A stretch of 64,000 nt of DNA, from NCBI GenBank assembly GCA_016745215.1, contig CP050890.1, positions 3,534,001 through 3,598,000 of the forward strand, written 5' to 3'. Position 1 is the stretch's first letter, and every line of letters begins with the position of its first letter. This document shows positions 24,009 through 33,634 of the stretch, one piece after another. Source of the stretch: Thiohalocapsa sp. PB-PSB1. GTDB lineage: Bacteria > Pseudomonadota > Gammaproteobacteria > Chromatiales > Chromatiaceae. Below the pieces are notes generated by a model that saw only the letters and a list, made by a program, of their open reading frames with translations, was not told the origin of the DNA and ran no database searches. A program made the translations under genes and the position numbers.

Positions 24009-25103
24009 CTAAGCGCTTGTTTCGGCCAATGTGCCGGCCTCGAACTGTCCCAGGCGCTCCAATGCCAGCTTTATCAGACGCTCGTCGAACAGGCGCCGTT
24101 TCCGAAGACCGGCATCGGCCCCGCCCGGCCAACGATCCAAGCCCTGCTGGATAGCGGTGACGGTCGCCGGACAGCCTTCGCGCGCAAGCAACCAATCCAC
24201 GGTCGCAAGCAGCTCCATGCCGAGCGGCGATTCGAAGCCATCGATGACGGCAACGGTCTCGTCGAACGCCGGACGATACGGCGCCACGTCCGGCCCCTTG
24301 AGATAGGTCGCCACGTAGTCGGCCTTGTCCTCGTCGAACCAGATCACGTCCAGCGGACCCGCGTCTGCCAGCCGCTTGTCGCAGCGCAGATAGCTCCCGT
24401 CGAGCCCGTCAAGCAGATGCCGAAGCCGATCCGCGTAGGGACCATAGCGATTCGCGCTGAAACGCAGGTTCAACGGATTGTCGAGCCCGTGCCGCTCCAG
24501 CGCTCGCTCCAGCAGCCAGGCAAGCTTCTGGATCTCCAGCAGCGAGCACTCGAAGCCGAGCACCCAATAACGTCGAACCAGCTCGGCGATCAGCGCCCGC
24601 GCCGGGGTGAGCTTCCTAACGCCGGTACGCTTGGAGACGTTCTGATACTTGGCCGTCGGCTCGAACACGATGATCCGCACGCCTCCCAGATCGCCCAAGG
24701 TGCGCTCGATGCGCGGTCGAACGTCCGACCATTCCAGCTTGCCGTTGCCCGCACCCAACGGCGGCACGGCGATGGAGTGCACGTCCTTGTCCTGGATGAA
24801 CCGACGCAGCTCGGTCAGACCGGACTCGATCCACGTCATCTTGCTCGGATGCCGCCAATGCTTCTTGGTTGCGAAGTTGACGATCCAGCGTGGGCCGAGC
24901 ATATCGCTTCGTTCAGTGACGAAGAGCGTTCCCGGCTCGAACGCCTGCGCCTTGCAGTGGGCGATATAAGCCTTGTTGTTTTCGGGAAACTGCTCCTTGA
25001 ACATCAACGCAATGCCCTTGCCCATCACGCCGACCGTGTTGACGGTGTTCACCAACGCCTCGGCGTCGGTCTCCAGCAGATTGCCTTGGGTAAATTCGAT
25101 CAT
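24009..25103 (-). CDS. darG: DarG macrodomain antitoxin
   Basis: Reverses DarT ADP-ribosylation of DNA and also binds the toxin. The N-terminal macrodomain (about residues 1-155) shows MIEFTQGNLLETDAEALVNT, GVMGKGIALMFK and SIAVPPLGAGNGKLEW, the ADP-ribose pocket. The C-terminal ~200 residues form the DarT-binding helical part. The start at MIEFTQ (25103) overlaps the darT stop. 364 aa and apparently intact, although it lies among broken genes. Confidence 0.93.
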   Translation of the reverse strand: MIEFTQGNLLETDAEALVNTVNTVGVMGKGIALMFKEQFPENNKAYIAHCKAQAFEPGTLFVTERSDMLGPRWIVNFATKKHWRHPSKMTWIESGLTELRRFIQDKDVHSIAVPPLGAGNGKLEWSDVRPRIERTLGDLGGVRIIVFEPTAKYQNVSKRTGVRKLTPARALIAELVRRYWVLGFECSLLEIQKLAWLLERALERHGLDNPLNLRFSANRYGPYADRLRHLLDGLDGSYLRCDKRLADAGPLDVIWFDEDKADYVATYLKGPDVAPYRPAFDETVAVIDGFESPLGMELLATVDWLLAREGCPATVTAIQQGLDRWPGGADAGLRKRRLFDERLIKLALERLGQFEAGTLAETSA

Positions 25104-25756
25104 CAGAAATACCAACCCGTTTTGCGAATGACCTTCAAGTCCAAGCCGTGTTCATCACGAATAACCTTGATGGATTCGACCACCGCATCACAATAGCCGA
25201 CCACTCCCAGCAATGCCCCTTCGGGCACATGCCCGTGCACCAGCGCCTCCGCCTGGTAGCGGTCAAAACGCTCCGGGTGCTCCGGATCGCGGGCGAACTG
25301 GCGCCTCTGCAACCGCTCCCAATCCACCTGCGCCAACTCCTCCAGCCCGTTGAAGTAGCGTGCCGCTTCCAGGTAGGCGTGACGATCGGTAAACACGAAA
25401 CCCAGACCAAGCTTTGCGACCCGACGCAAGCTCGATACCAGGATGACGATCTCATTGTTCGGCCGGTATGGCACACCCCTGCCGGTAACGATGTTGTAGA
25501 GCATGGGCGAGAAGGGCGTGAAGTAGAAAGGCACATAGTCGGCCAAGGTCCCGCCGGGCGCGAGGGGCACCTGACGATGTGTCCGTTTGCCGATCAGATC
25601 GCGGTTGCCGATCGGGACGAAGCTTGGGTCCTGAGGTTGCCCGTTCGCACACACCAAGCCGTGCTCCAGAATCCACGGCACGTTATCTCGGTGCGTAATG
25701 CGGAAGATCAGCGCCTTGTCGGGGTTCAGCTCCTTGCTGTAGTCGTATCTTTTCAC
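25103..25756 (-). CDS. darT: DarT DNA ADP-ribosyltransferase toxin
   Basis: Modifies thymidine in single-stranded DNA using NAD; darTG modules act as anti-phage abortive systems. Family features are FRITHRDNVPWILEHGL, then YVPFYFTPFSPMLYNI with the NAD-binding Arg/Tyr region, VFTDRHAYLEAARYF and the final KVIRKTGWYF. 217 aa, full length and open. The toxin precedes its antitoxin, and translation is coupled by the overlapping TGA/ATG. Confidence 0.93.
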   Translation of the reverse strand: MKRYDYSKELNPDKALIFRITHRDNVPWILEHGLVCANGQPQDPSFVPIGNRDLIGKRTHRQVPLAPGGTLADYVPFYFTPFSPMLYNIVTGRGVPYRPNNEIVILVSSLRRVAKLGLGFVFTDRHAYLEAARYFNGLEELAQVDWERLQRRQFARDPEHPERFDRYQAEALVHGHVPEGALLGVVGYCDAVVESIKVIRDEHGLDLKVIRKTGWYF

Positions 25757-25783
25757 GCCTGTCGTTGGCTCGAGCCCTGAAGC

Positions 25784-26797
25784 CTAGCCGAACTGCCGCG
25801 CAGCGCGGAACAGGTAGCTGTAGGCGCCGGCCGGACTCGGCTCGGCGGCGCCGATGCTGGTCGCCGCAGCTCCGGTCGCGAGTAACGCGCCCCACGGATC
25901 GCCTGACCAGGCCGTCCAAACCGCCCCGGCCAAGCTCAAACCGACGGTCGCTGGCCGCTTCCATGCCTGTGTTGCGTGCTGGCGCAGATCAGTGGCGAGG
26001 TCCCTCAGCTTCTCCCGACGACCCGCCATCTCCATCCGACGCAAATCCGCATCCATCATGCTGAGATCGTGCACGAAAAGACGCACCTCGTGCGCGTAGT
26101 CGCGATGCAATGCCCCGAACTGACGGCGGAAGTCCAGGACCTCGTCGAAAGGCACCGGACCGAGGTCGACGCCAATCTCCTGGAAATCCGCGGTGACCAC
26201 GTGCCCGGCGGTGGGCACGCTCCGCAACTCCAACAATTCGACCAGGCTGGCGATCATCTCGGGCTGATCGGTCGCCGGTTGTAGCCTTAGTCCTTCACCG
26301 GATGCACGGGTGCGCAGGATCTGCGCGACCAGTGTCAGCACCAGCGCTCGGACCTGCTCTTGCAGCGGAAACGAGAATTCGCCGCCGTCCTGTGCGAGCC
26401 CTCTGGCCTTCAATGCGCCGTGCAGAGGATGGGCGATCTCTTCGTCGCCTGCGAAAACAAGCCTGGATCGGGAAAACGAGCTGAATGCCGATTCGGACCG
26501 GTCGAGATCGTCCAGAGCGTCGGAGTCGATGATGGGCAGCAACGCATCTGCCAACTGCTGGGTCGCCGTGGCGTCCACCTGCTCCTCCGGCACGATGGTT
26601 TGCAGGAGACCCTGCTCCATCAGGGGGATCGCGATCTCCGGAAACCTTCGTTCCAGGTCGTTGTGCTCGTGGTTCGGCACGAGCAGCGCCAGGCTGTCGA
26701 AGTACAGGAGCATCGTCTTCACCCAGTCCGACGAGCGCCAGAGGTGGCCTGGATAGTAGAACGCGAAGTCCTTCGTCTGGGAATCGGGCTCGCTCAT
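25784..26797 (-). CDS. DUF6236-like protein in the hsd-darTG locus
   Basis: 337 aa: DFAFYYPGHLWRSSDWVKTM, LLYFDSLALLVPN and FPEIAIPLMEQGLL match the opening of DUF6236 proteins of unknown function. A Gly/Ala-rich hydrophobic stretch (GLSLAGAVWTAW...GALLATGAAA) near the C-terminus may insert in or touch the membrane. Its ATG overlaps the hsdS stop, and darT starts 27 bases after it ends, so it is the first cargo gene between hsdS and hsdR. No function can be assigned. Confidence 0.75.
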   Translation of the reverse strand: MSEPDSQTKDFAFYYPGHLWRSSDWVKTMLLYFDSLALLVPNHEHNDLERRFPEIAIPLMEQGLLQTIVPEEQVDATATQQLADALLPIIDSDALDDLDRSESAFSSFSRSRLVFAGDEEIAHPLHGALKARGLAQDGGEFSFPLQEQVRALVLTLVAQILRTRASGEGLRLQPATDQPEMIASLVELLELRSVPTAGHVVTADFQEIGVDLGPVPFDEVLDFRRQFGALHRDYAHEVRLFVHDLSMMDADLRRMEMAGRREKLRDLATDLRQHATQAWKRPATVGLSLAGAVWTAWSGDPWGALLATGAAATSIGAAEPSPAGAYSYLFRAARQFG

Positions 26798-26943
26798 TTT
26801 CTTGTTTCCTCCGCGTCAAGCAGCGGTGTTACCGAAACGCTTCCGGTGAGAAGGTCTTGCATTAGTGCATCTTTTTGGCGCTTGAGCTTCGCAAGCTGTT
26901 GTGACGTATGGAGGCCTTGTTCATAAGCTCGGCCAAGACTTAG
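26794..26943 (-). pseudogene. hsdS: Type I specificity subunit HsdS, C-terminal fragment
   Basis: Reads LGRAYEQGLHTSQQLAKLKR, QKDALMQDLLTGSVSV and ends in LDAEETRK. This coiled helix plus QKxGLMQDLLTGxVxV tail is typical of HsdS C-termini. The DNA-recognition domains are missing upstream, where a short AT-rich stretch with no gene (to about 27045) begins. Confidence 0.75.
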
Positions 26944-27049
26944 GGTCAACCTCGAATGTCACAGTATTTTAAATTTAAAAACAAAGTCTTACGAAAAAGC
27001 CCCACGCACCCGCTCGTCAATTGGTCGGAGTTATGAACAAGGCCCGTAT

Positions 27050-27395
27050 GGGATAGGAAATCCAAGCCGCCCTGAGCGTCCAGATTGGCCCGAGGAAGAA
27101 GCGTAGCGGGGGTGGGATACGCCGTCAACGCCCGACTGCGGTGCTGACGGACGTCGCGCGCGGTGCGGGCGCGCGCGTTTCCGGGTGCTGGGGTGAGCAC
27201 CTGCGCCGCAGCGCGCCGCTGAGAGACGAGCGGGGCTGCACCGTTTCCTGCGGGACAGAGACGGCGGCTACCACGCAATGCGCTGATCCCAATCTCAAAA
27301 GGGGCTCGAAGTCGGACTCAGGCTGTTGGCGGAGGTCCCAGTCCGGCATCGGCTCGGGAGCATCGTCCCAGGCGGGCGGTCCGCGTGCGGGCATG
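27050..27395 (-). repeat. IS91-end repeat, copy 2
   Basis: Direct repeat of 21651-21925, with about 65 extra bases after GACGAGCGGGGCT. It includes the last codons of an IS91-type transposase (PPAWDDAPEPMPDWDLRQQP on the minus strand). Confidence 0.85.
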
Positions 27396-27407
27396 GCAAA
27401 AACGGCA

Positions 27408-27452
27408 TTGCGACTACGAAGCCCCAGCCATGCGCCGGGGTTTTAGTTTGTA
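27408..27452. repeat. Hairpin resembling an IS200/IS605 end
   Basis: GACTAC...GTAGTC arms enclose GAAGCCCCAGCCATGCGCCG followed by GGGTTTT, an imperfect foldback of the kind that ends IS605-group transposons. No transposase is next to it. Confidence 0.4.
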
Positions 27453-27569
27453 GTCCGATGTATCTTGTTGGCCGGTTGCGGCTGTACGCCTCGACGCGCA
27501 GCCTGGTGTCAAAATATTTTGCACTCCCGCGCTGACGGCGTCCCTCCCGACGTCTGCTTATAGCCGTCA

Positions 27570-27868
27570 TTAGACATGCCGGGCAGGTTCCATCCGCCCA
27601 TGGAGCACTCCCACGATCTCGATCAAACCAGGCGGATCGCCCTGGGCTCGAAAGTAGATCACGTGGCTCTGCTGCGGGTAGCTGTAGAGAGCCCCTCGGT
27701 GATGTCCGGACGAGGTTTCCACAGCTGAGGGTTGTTGCACAGCCAGTCGAAGCGGCTCAACAGGACATCGATGTACCGATCGGCCTGTTCGAGGTTCCAT
27801 TGTTCGGCGGAGTAGACCCAGATTTCGGCGAGATCCGCCTCCGCCCGGACAGAAAGCCGATAAATCAC
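27570..27868 (-). pseudogene. parE: ParE/RelE-type toxin with a frame shift
   Basis: Starts at a GTG: MIYRLSVRAEADLAEIWVYS, AEQWNLEQADRYIDVLLSRF and KPRPDITEGL. It then continues in another frame as SYPQQSHVIYFRAQGDPPGL, IEIVGVLHGRMEPARHV. One base change near 27690 breaks the frame. Otherwise it is a full ParE-fold toxin (about 98 aa) just downstream of its antitoxin. Confidence 0.8.
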
Positions 27869-28041
27869 TTCTTCGCGAGTCGCTCGCGGCCAGCGGCCTT
27901 GATCCGCTCGGCGAGCTTCGGCAACTCGTCAGCCTCGTAATCGGTGTGGGCACCGCGCTCGAGGTCCGCGAGCCCCGCGTTGATCTCCGCATGGAGCTGC
28001 CGAAGCTTTATGTCGTTCAGCTCGTCATACTCTTCCTTCAA
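27865..28041 (-). pseudogene. parD: ParD-type antitoxin, C-terminal part
   Basis: Reads LKEEYDELNDIKLRQLHAEI, NAGLADLERGAHTDYEADEL and ends ERIKAAGRERLAKK, a ParD-like toxin-binding tail. The N-terminal DNA-binding part is cut off at the GGTGACAGTTTACC end. Its TGA overlaps the ParE GTG by four bases. Confidence 0.65.
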
Positions 28042-28326
28042 TTACGGTGACAGTTTACCAAATGCACTAAATAGTGCCTGAAAGAGAAGTTCCCGCGGCA
28101 GGGGCAGTTCTCACATTGTTGCACATGCTACGAAGCGAGACCTGACTCCGGCGCCCCTCTAAGTCAGCTATGGTAATGAGGGACAGGGCTTCCTGGCGGC
28201 GCTGCATGATCGACGCGTGTACCGGGCGCGAAAGCTCGGCCTGTGCCATTGAAATCATCCCTCTGCGATTTGTCGACAACAAAGCCGCTTGACGTAGACC
28301 CGACAGGCACCTTCAGCGCGTCTATT
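28042..28326. other. Unassigned stretch next to a RAYT-like end
   Basis: Begins with GGTGACAGTTTACCAAATGC, similar to the inverted repeat of the 23124 element. Short ORFs cross it on both strands, but none looks like a known protein. Probably element debris. Confidence 0.4.
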
Positions 28327-28690
28327 TCAATGGTACAGGCCGCAAAAATTCTCTCTCGTAAAGTTCCTTTCCCACCCGCTAAACTGTCGAGCAATGGCAA
28401 TCGCGCTTTTTCCTTTCAAGTATCCCACGATGCTTGACACAGCATACTTCGGCGGGATACTCAGGCACATGTGCACATGATCCGCACGCAAATGACCTTC
28501 TTCAATCTCGATCTCCTTGTAACCCGCCAGTTCGTGGAAAATTGCGCCAAGACAGTGCCGAAGAGAGCCGTAGATCACCTTCTTACGGCGTTTGGGAATG
28601 AACACAACGTGATATTTGCAGTCCCATGTCGTGCGCGACAGACTTTTGTACTCTCTTATGGTCGGATTTCCTCGGTTGTTGAAGGAACCG
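28327..28690 (-). pseudogene. tnpA: IS200-like Y1 transposase fragment
   Basis: Reads EYKSLSRTTWDCKYHVVFIP, KRRKKVIYGSLRHCLGAIFH, ADHVHMCLSIPPKYAVSSIV, GYLKGKSAIAIARQF and NFTRENFCGLYH. The HUH motif (HVH) is present, but the part with the catalytic Tyr is gone, and no in-frame start is found. A CCCCCGGCTACGCCGGGGG hairpin at 28735-28753 marks its left end. It is a different element from the one at 7439. Confidence 0.75.
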
Positions 28691-28734
28691 TGGAGAATTC
28701 ATCCGACCGTAGTAACGGTCAAACCCATCAGAGT

Positions 28735-28753
28735 CCCCCGGCGTAGCCGGGGG
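28735..28753. repeat. IS200-type end hairpin
   Basis: Stem CCCCCGGC with loop GTA and complement, placed before the 5' end of the transposase relic. From here to 28960 nothing is recognised. Confidence 0.6.
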
Positions 28754-28959
28754 TTTACCTCGATTAATTATCCGCGTGATGAAGAAATGACGCACCAACG
28801 CCGGCGTCGATTGAGCCTCTATCCGCTCATTCCGAGATATTATTTACTCAAGAGTGCCGAGTTTCCGCTATTAAAATCAAAAGGGCAAGAGTTATCCTGG
28901 AATCGCTTCCAAACCAACTGTCGGCGCGATCGAAACGCGCCGTTAAGGCCGAGTCAGGG

Positions 28960-29216
28960 CTAAGCGGCGGCGCCAAGTAGATGAGATTGATCCAGATCGA
29001 GCCTTTCGATGATGAATTTCGCCAGAATAGACCCCTGGCTCCAATCCAGGAGAAATTCCGGTAGGCTGTGGCGTAACACCAGGGTAACCACGCGTTCGGA
29101 TGGTGCCAGACCAGGGCTGATTGTGCGTAACCAGGAGGCATAAGGATTGCCAAACCAGCCGCGGATGGCATGTTGCCAGATACTGAGCCAACCCCTGGGC
29201 AATGCACCAGCCCTTT
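28960..29216 (-). pseudogene. C-terminal fragment of an unrecognised protein
   Basis: About 80 codons of protein-like sequence: ALPRGWLSIWQHAIRGWFGN, PYASWLRTISPGLAPSERVV and LILAKFII-type ending SILAKFIIERLDLDQSHLLG. It joins the end of an IS4-type transposase at 29216, which probably replaced its 5' part. I do not recognise the family. Confidence 0.4.
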
Positions 29217-29745
29217 CAAGGTGTAGTGGCCCCATCAAGCAATTTGGCTGTTGAGACGTGTGGATGCTTGGGGTCATAGACGGGTTTGGGCTTTGACTTT
29301 TTCGGCCCGCGCTTGTTTTTTCGAAACTTGGCAAGGTTCACTTTGGCGGCTAACTGTTGCAGGATTCTAAGGAACTGTTCATCGCTCATCTGCTGAAAAA
29401 CATGCCATTGATCATCGGCGATCGCGATCATCATGCCATAGTAGGTGCGCATCAGATGGCCCGCCAAATAATAGCCGGACACCGCGGTGGCAACCGTCTG
29501 TTCCCCATGCTCAGCGCGCAGGGCGGCTTTCACCAACGCCAAGACATTGTAGGCAAGCAGTGCAACGCAGAACCCGAATAATGCCGCCTTCGGGTAGCCG
29601 AGCGCATTGATCTCTGTGTGTAGGTGCGCCTCCAACTCTTGGAAGGCTGTCTCGATGGTCCAGCGCTTTTGGTAGATCCAGGCAATCTGTTTGGCAGGGG
29701 CGGCCGTTTTTGGCAGGTTCGTCAGCAAGGTCAATTCCTTGTCGC
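29216..29745 (-). pseudogene. IS4-family transposase C-terminal half
   Basis: Reads KELTLLTNLPKTAAPAKQIA, WIYQKRWTIETAFQELEAHL (the DDE Glu region YxxRWxIExxFxxLK), YPKAALFGFCVALLAYNVLA and KHPHVSTAKLL. The N-terminal half with the catalytic aspartates is replaced upstream by a different transposase at a junction near 29745. Confidence 0.75.
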
Positions 29746-30735
29746 CATCGCGCGTCGTTTGTCGTGGCCGTAGTTGTGCTCGAAGCGATAGCCCTTGGTT
29801 TTGAGTGTATTGTTGTTTTCGTTCTCGATCTTCCAGTGGCTGCGCCCCGCGGCGACGATCGCGACGACGTTGTCCCAAGTGACGGGCACGGAGCTGGCCC
29901 AAGCATTGCGGTAGAGCACGTTGCCCTCGGCATCGGTCGTGGTCAGCTCGCACCAGCCGACTTTCAGGGCATCGTTGCCGTCGCGCAGCGGCAAATCGTT
30001 GAGCCAGCGATAGGTATCGCTCAGGCGCTGCTTGCCGTTCCAACGGGTCTTGACCCGGGTGGCCACCTCGCCGGTGCGCTCGAAATCGGCCACCCACTCA
30101 TAGAGCAATGTATGGGAGCCCGGCTTACAGACGAAGATGAACGCGCAGCCCTGCGCCAAGACCTGCTCGCAGAACGGTTGATGGCAGTACAGATCATCGC
30201 CCAGCACGGTGGTGCGCCACGCTGTCAGTTGCGCCCCCCAGCGTTGCAGCCAACGCGTGCCTGCCTTGAGCTCGCAGTCCTGTTTGGCCTCTCCGTCCTG
30301 CGGCACGACGAACTCCGGGGCCAAGGGCAGGACCGTCTTTTGCCCAGGGGCGACGATCACCGGCGTGACCGCCGTATGGTCGTACTGGGTCTTGCCATTG
30401 GCCAACGTGCGCGTGGAGCACTGCGGGCAGCCAATCGCCTGCGAACAATGGTGTTCGGTGCCGTCGAGTGCCACCAGCAGCCGCTAGCTCTTTCAAGGTG
30501 CGTAAAAACAACATTATGAATCAGTCTCTTAGCGTCAAGGGCTCGCAGCATCCGTAGCCGCTTGCCAACTTGTCGGAAGGCAAACACCGCAAAACCATGC
30601 GGTTGCGGTCGTACACGTACTAACACTTTGAAAGGGTTGCACTATGGTCTTAAATTTGAAACTGCTGCCGAGTTGGTCAAAAAGGCGCTCGAGGAAAGGA
30701 TGATTTCGGCGCCGTCTCCAGAAACCGATTCGCAT
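29745..30735 (-). pseudogene. DDE transposase N-terminal part (copy B)
   Basis: The main frame (30474 down) reads LDGTEHHCSQAIGCPQCSTR, VPQDGEAKQDCELKAGTRWL, TTVLGDDLYCHQPFCEQVLA and HWKIENENNNTLKTKGYRFE, then HNYGHDK at the chimeric junction. The first and second catalytic Asp regions (LDGTE, LGDDL) and the E region (KIENE) are present. The extreme N-terminus is scattered over other frames between 30475 and 30735. Non-functional. Confidence 0.65.
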
Positions 30736-30783
30736 GATCCAACCTCTGCCGACAAGACGACCGTCGTCGATGAGACAAACCCC

Positions 30784-32400
30784 GGCGCGGCAACACGCGA
30801 AGTCATCTCTGCCGACAGCCCCAAGCTCATCGATCGAAAGACGTGCACATCAACCCATGCGCTCGGCCCTGGGTAGGAGCCCGCTCGCGGGCGACCGTCG
30901 CGATGGCCTCGGGCTTCTCCGTCGCCCGCAAGCGGGCTCCTACCGATCCCGGCGCGGCAATGTCATCTCTGCTGACAGCCCCAAGCTCATCGATCGAAAG
31001 ACGTGCAGACCAACCCATACGCTCGGCCCTGGGTAGGAGCCCGCTTGCGGGCGACCGTCGCGATGGCCTCGGGTTCTCCGTCGCCCGCAAGCGGGCTCCT
31101 ACCGGTCCCAGCGCGGCAATGTCATCTCTGCCGACAGCCCCAAGCTCATCGATCGAAAGACGTGCACACCAACCATGCGCTCGGCCCTGGGTAGGAGCCC
31201 GCTTGCGGGCGACCGTCGCGATGGCCCCGGCCTCTCCGTCGCCCGCAAGCGGGCTCCTACCGATCCCGGCGCGGCAATGTCATCTCTGCCGACGGCCCCA
31301 AGCTCATCGATCGAAAGACGTGCACATCAACCCATGCGCTCGGCCCTGGGTAGGAGCCCGCTTGCGGGCGACCGTCGCGATGGCCTCGGGCTCTCCGTCG
31401 CCCGCAAGCGGGCTCCTACCGGTCCCAGCGCGGCAATGTCATCTCTGCCGACGGCCCCAAGCTCATCGATCGAAAGACGTGCACATCAACCCATGCGCTC
31501 GGCCCTGGGTAGGAGCCCGCTTGCGGGCGACCGTCGCGATGGCCTCGGGTTCTCCGTCGCCCGCAAGCGGGCTCCTACCGGTCCCGGCGCGGCAATGTCA
31601 TCTCTGCCGACAGCCCCAAGCTCATCGATCGAAAGACGTGCAGACCAACCCATACGCTCGGCCCTGGGTAGGAGCCCGCTTGCGGGCGACCGTCGCGATG
31701 GCCTCGGGCTCTCCGTCGCCCGCAAGCGGGCTCCTACCGGTCCCGGCGCGGCAATGTCATCTCTGCCGACAGCCCCAAGCTCATCGATCGAAAGACGTGC
31801 AGACCAACCCATACGCTCGGCCCTGGGTAGGAGCCCGCTTGCGGGCGACCGTCGCGATGGCCTCGGGCTCTCCGTCGCCCGCAAGCGGGCTCCTACCGGT
31901 CCCAGCGCGGCAATGTCATCTCTGCCGGCGGCCCCAAGCTCATCGATCGAAAGACGTGCACACCAACCATGCGCTCGGCCCTGGGTAGGAGCCCGCTTGC
32001 GGGCGACCGTCGCGATGGCCTCGGGCTCTCCGTCGCCCGCAAGCGGGCTCCTACCGGTCCCAGCGCGGCAATGTCATCTCTGCCGACATCCCCAAGCTCA
32101 TCGATCGAAAGACGTGCACACCAACCCATGCGCTCGGCCCTGGGTAGGAGCCCGCTTGCGGGCGACCGTCGCGATGGCCTCGGGCTCTCCGTCGCCCGCA
32201 AGCGGGCTCCTACCGGTCCCAGCGCGGCAATGTCATCTCTGCCGACGGCCCCAAGCTCATCGATCGAAAGACGTGCACATCAACCCATGCGCTCGGCCCT
32301 GGGTAGGAGCCCGCTTGCGGGCGACCGTCGCGATGGCCTCGGGCTCTCCGTCGCCCGCAAGCGGGCTCCTACCGATCCCGGCGCGGCAATGTCATCTCTG
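30784..32400 (+). repeat. Tandem array B of ~159-bp REP-pair units (10 units)
   Basis: Same unit as array A; ten copies counted from the CCCTGGGTAGGAG junctions. Units differ from each other by single bases (ACAGCC or ACGGCC, GATCCC or GGTCCC, CACACC or CAGACC), and the order of variants is not the same as in array A. Confidence 0.93.
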
Positions 32401-32525
32401 TGCGTCCGCAGAGGCCGTGGCGGGTGTGAATGAGGTGTTGGGGAAGGTGAAGGAGGGCTGGGGGCTGCAGTAGGCGTAGCGCGAAGCAGCCGCTGTTGCA
32501 TGAGGGTTCGCAGTGGGGTGGGGGG

Positions 32526-32819
32526 ATGAGAATCACCGCAAGAGACTTCAGGCATTGGGCAGAGACCCGGAATTGGGCTGCGCAGGGGGACCTACACAAC
32601 GAGGCCGAGCGCGCCCTGCGCCATTGGGTCATCGCGCGCCGCATCATGATGGGCACGCGCTGCGACGCCGGGTTGCGCACCTTCACCCTGCTCGCCAGCG
32701 TTATCGAAACCTGTCGCCAATGCGGACAGCTGCCCTGGACCTATCTGGCCGGCGTCATCGCCGACCGCCGTGCCGGTCGCACGGCAGCTTCTCTGCCGGC
32801 TCCGGTTCCGGGTCTCTGA
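32526..32819 (+). pseudogene. IS66 transposase C-terminus (copy B)
   Basis: Duplicate of 20292-20585 with a few substitutions (for example CRQCGQ for CRQRGQ). Same truncated IS66 tail, no catalytic residues. Confidence 0.75.
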
Positions 32820-33208
32820 ACGGTTATAACCGGAGTACGCGTTCGACCAGGAAGTCAGCTGGTAGACAGCCTGAGCGTCTTTCTTCTTCTATGATCGACT
32901 GGTTTCTCAGTCGATCCTTCCTTCTCTGTATCTCATCATGCATTCAGCCGCTTTCCGTTCGGACCAATCTACCGATCACCCTCTGATAGCCGACCCAAAA
33001 GGCTTCTCAGTGCTCTTCGACCATGCGTGTTGATAGGTTGCATTGCTAGCGGTCAGTCTTGCATACTGCGGCTTATGCGGTTGAACTTCCTATCCTTATA
33101 GTCCTCTCACGTGACATCAAAACTGTCCCTTTCGTTTAAGGCCAGCACTCACGCACCAAAAACAAAAGGGCATATCTAGTTATCATGTTGAGTGACTATA
33201 ATAACCCG

Positions 33209-33451
33209 ATGACAAACCTTGAGATTTCCCTACCCGATGACGTCGCTCGAGCGGCGAAACAGGCTGGACTGCTCACCCCCTACGCGCTGGAGCAGATGCT
33301 GCGCGAGCGTTTGCGCGCACTCCAGCTCGCGCGACTCGATGAGGCGCGCGACCGTCTTGCTCATGCGCCGCTGCCGGCAATGACCGCGGAGGAAATCCAG
33401 GCCGAGATCGACAACTACCGAGCCGAACAACGCGTTGCGGCTGGTTCTTGA
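33209..33451 (+). CDS. Small antitoxin-like protein (copy B)
   Basis: Duplicate of the 80-aa gene at 20975, with AAKQAGLLTPYALEQ instead of AAQQAGLLTPDALEQ. The partner toxin that follows is cut after about 17 codons, so this antitoxin is an orphan. The upstream region with TATAAT is also duplicated. Confidence 0.72.
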   Translation: MTNLEISLPDDVARAAKQAGLLTPYALEQMLRERLRALQLARLDEARDRLAHAPLPAMTAEEIQAEIDNYRAEQRVAAGS

Positions 33452-33536
33452 CACCAATACAGCGCTCTCGGGATTGATTTGGCGCTCCGCAGCAGGACCA
33501 ACACTCGATACGGGTGGGTGGCTAGCGCTTACCTGA
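33435..33536 (+). pseudogene. PIN toxin stub (copy B)
   Basis: Keeps only LRLVLDTNTALSGLIWR of the PIN toxin before the duplication ends at 33485; unrelated codons then reach a TGA. The 100 bases from 33537 to the esterase stop hold no gene. Confidence 0.75.
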
Positions 33537-33634
33537 CCGGGACTTGCTCCCGGCAAGAGACCTGGAGCTTTGCTCGGCGCGATGACGACAACGACAAACA
33601 GCAAAAAAGGTAGCGGGACATCCGCACCGCTGCA

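Larger units (their letters stand above)
30327..33485 (+). repeat. Segmental duplication, copy B (3.16 kb)
   Basis: Direct repeat of 17768-21251, 12.6 kb downstream. The non-array parts differ by only scattered single bases (for example C-T at 33479). Here the transposase continues beyond the duplication edge, so copy B keeps the older left junction, whereas copy A keeps the toxin gene that is cut off here at 33485. Confidence 0.93.

Noticed and set aside
23955..25196. 413-codon plus-strand ORF opposite darG.
   Set aside because: The macrodomain motifs of DarG are read on the minus strand; the plus ORF has no recognisable features.
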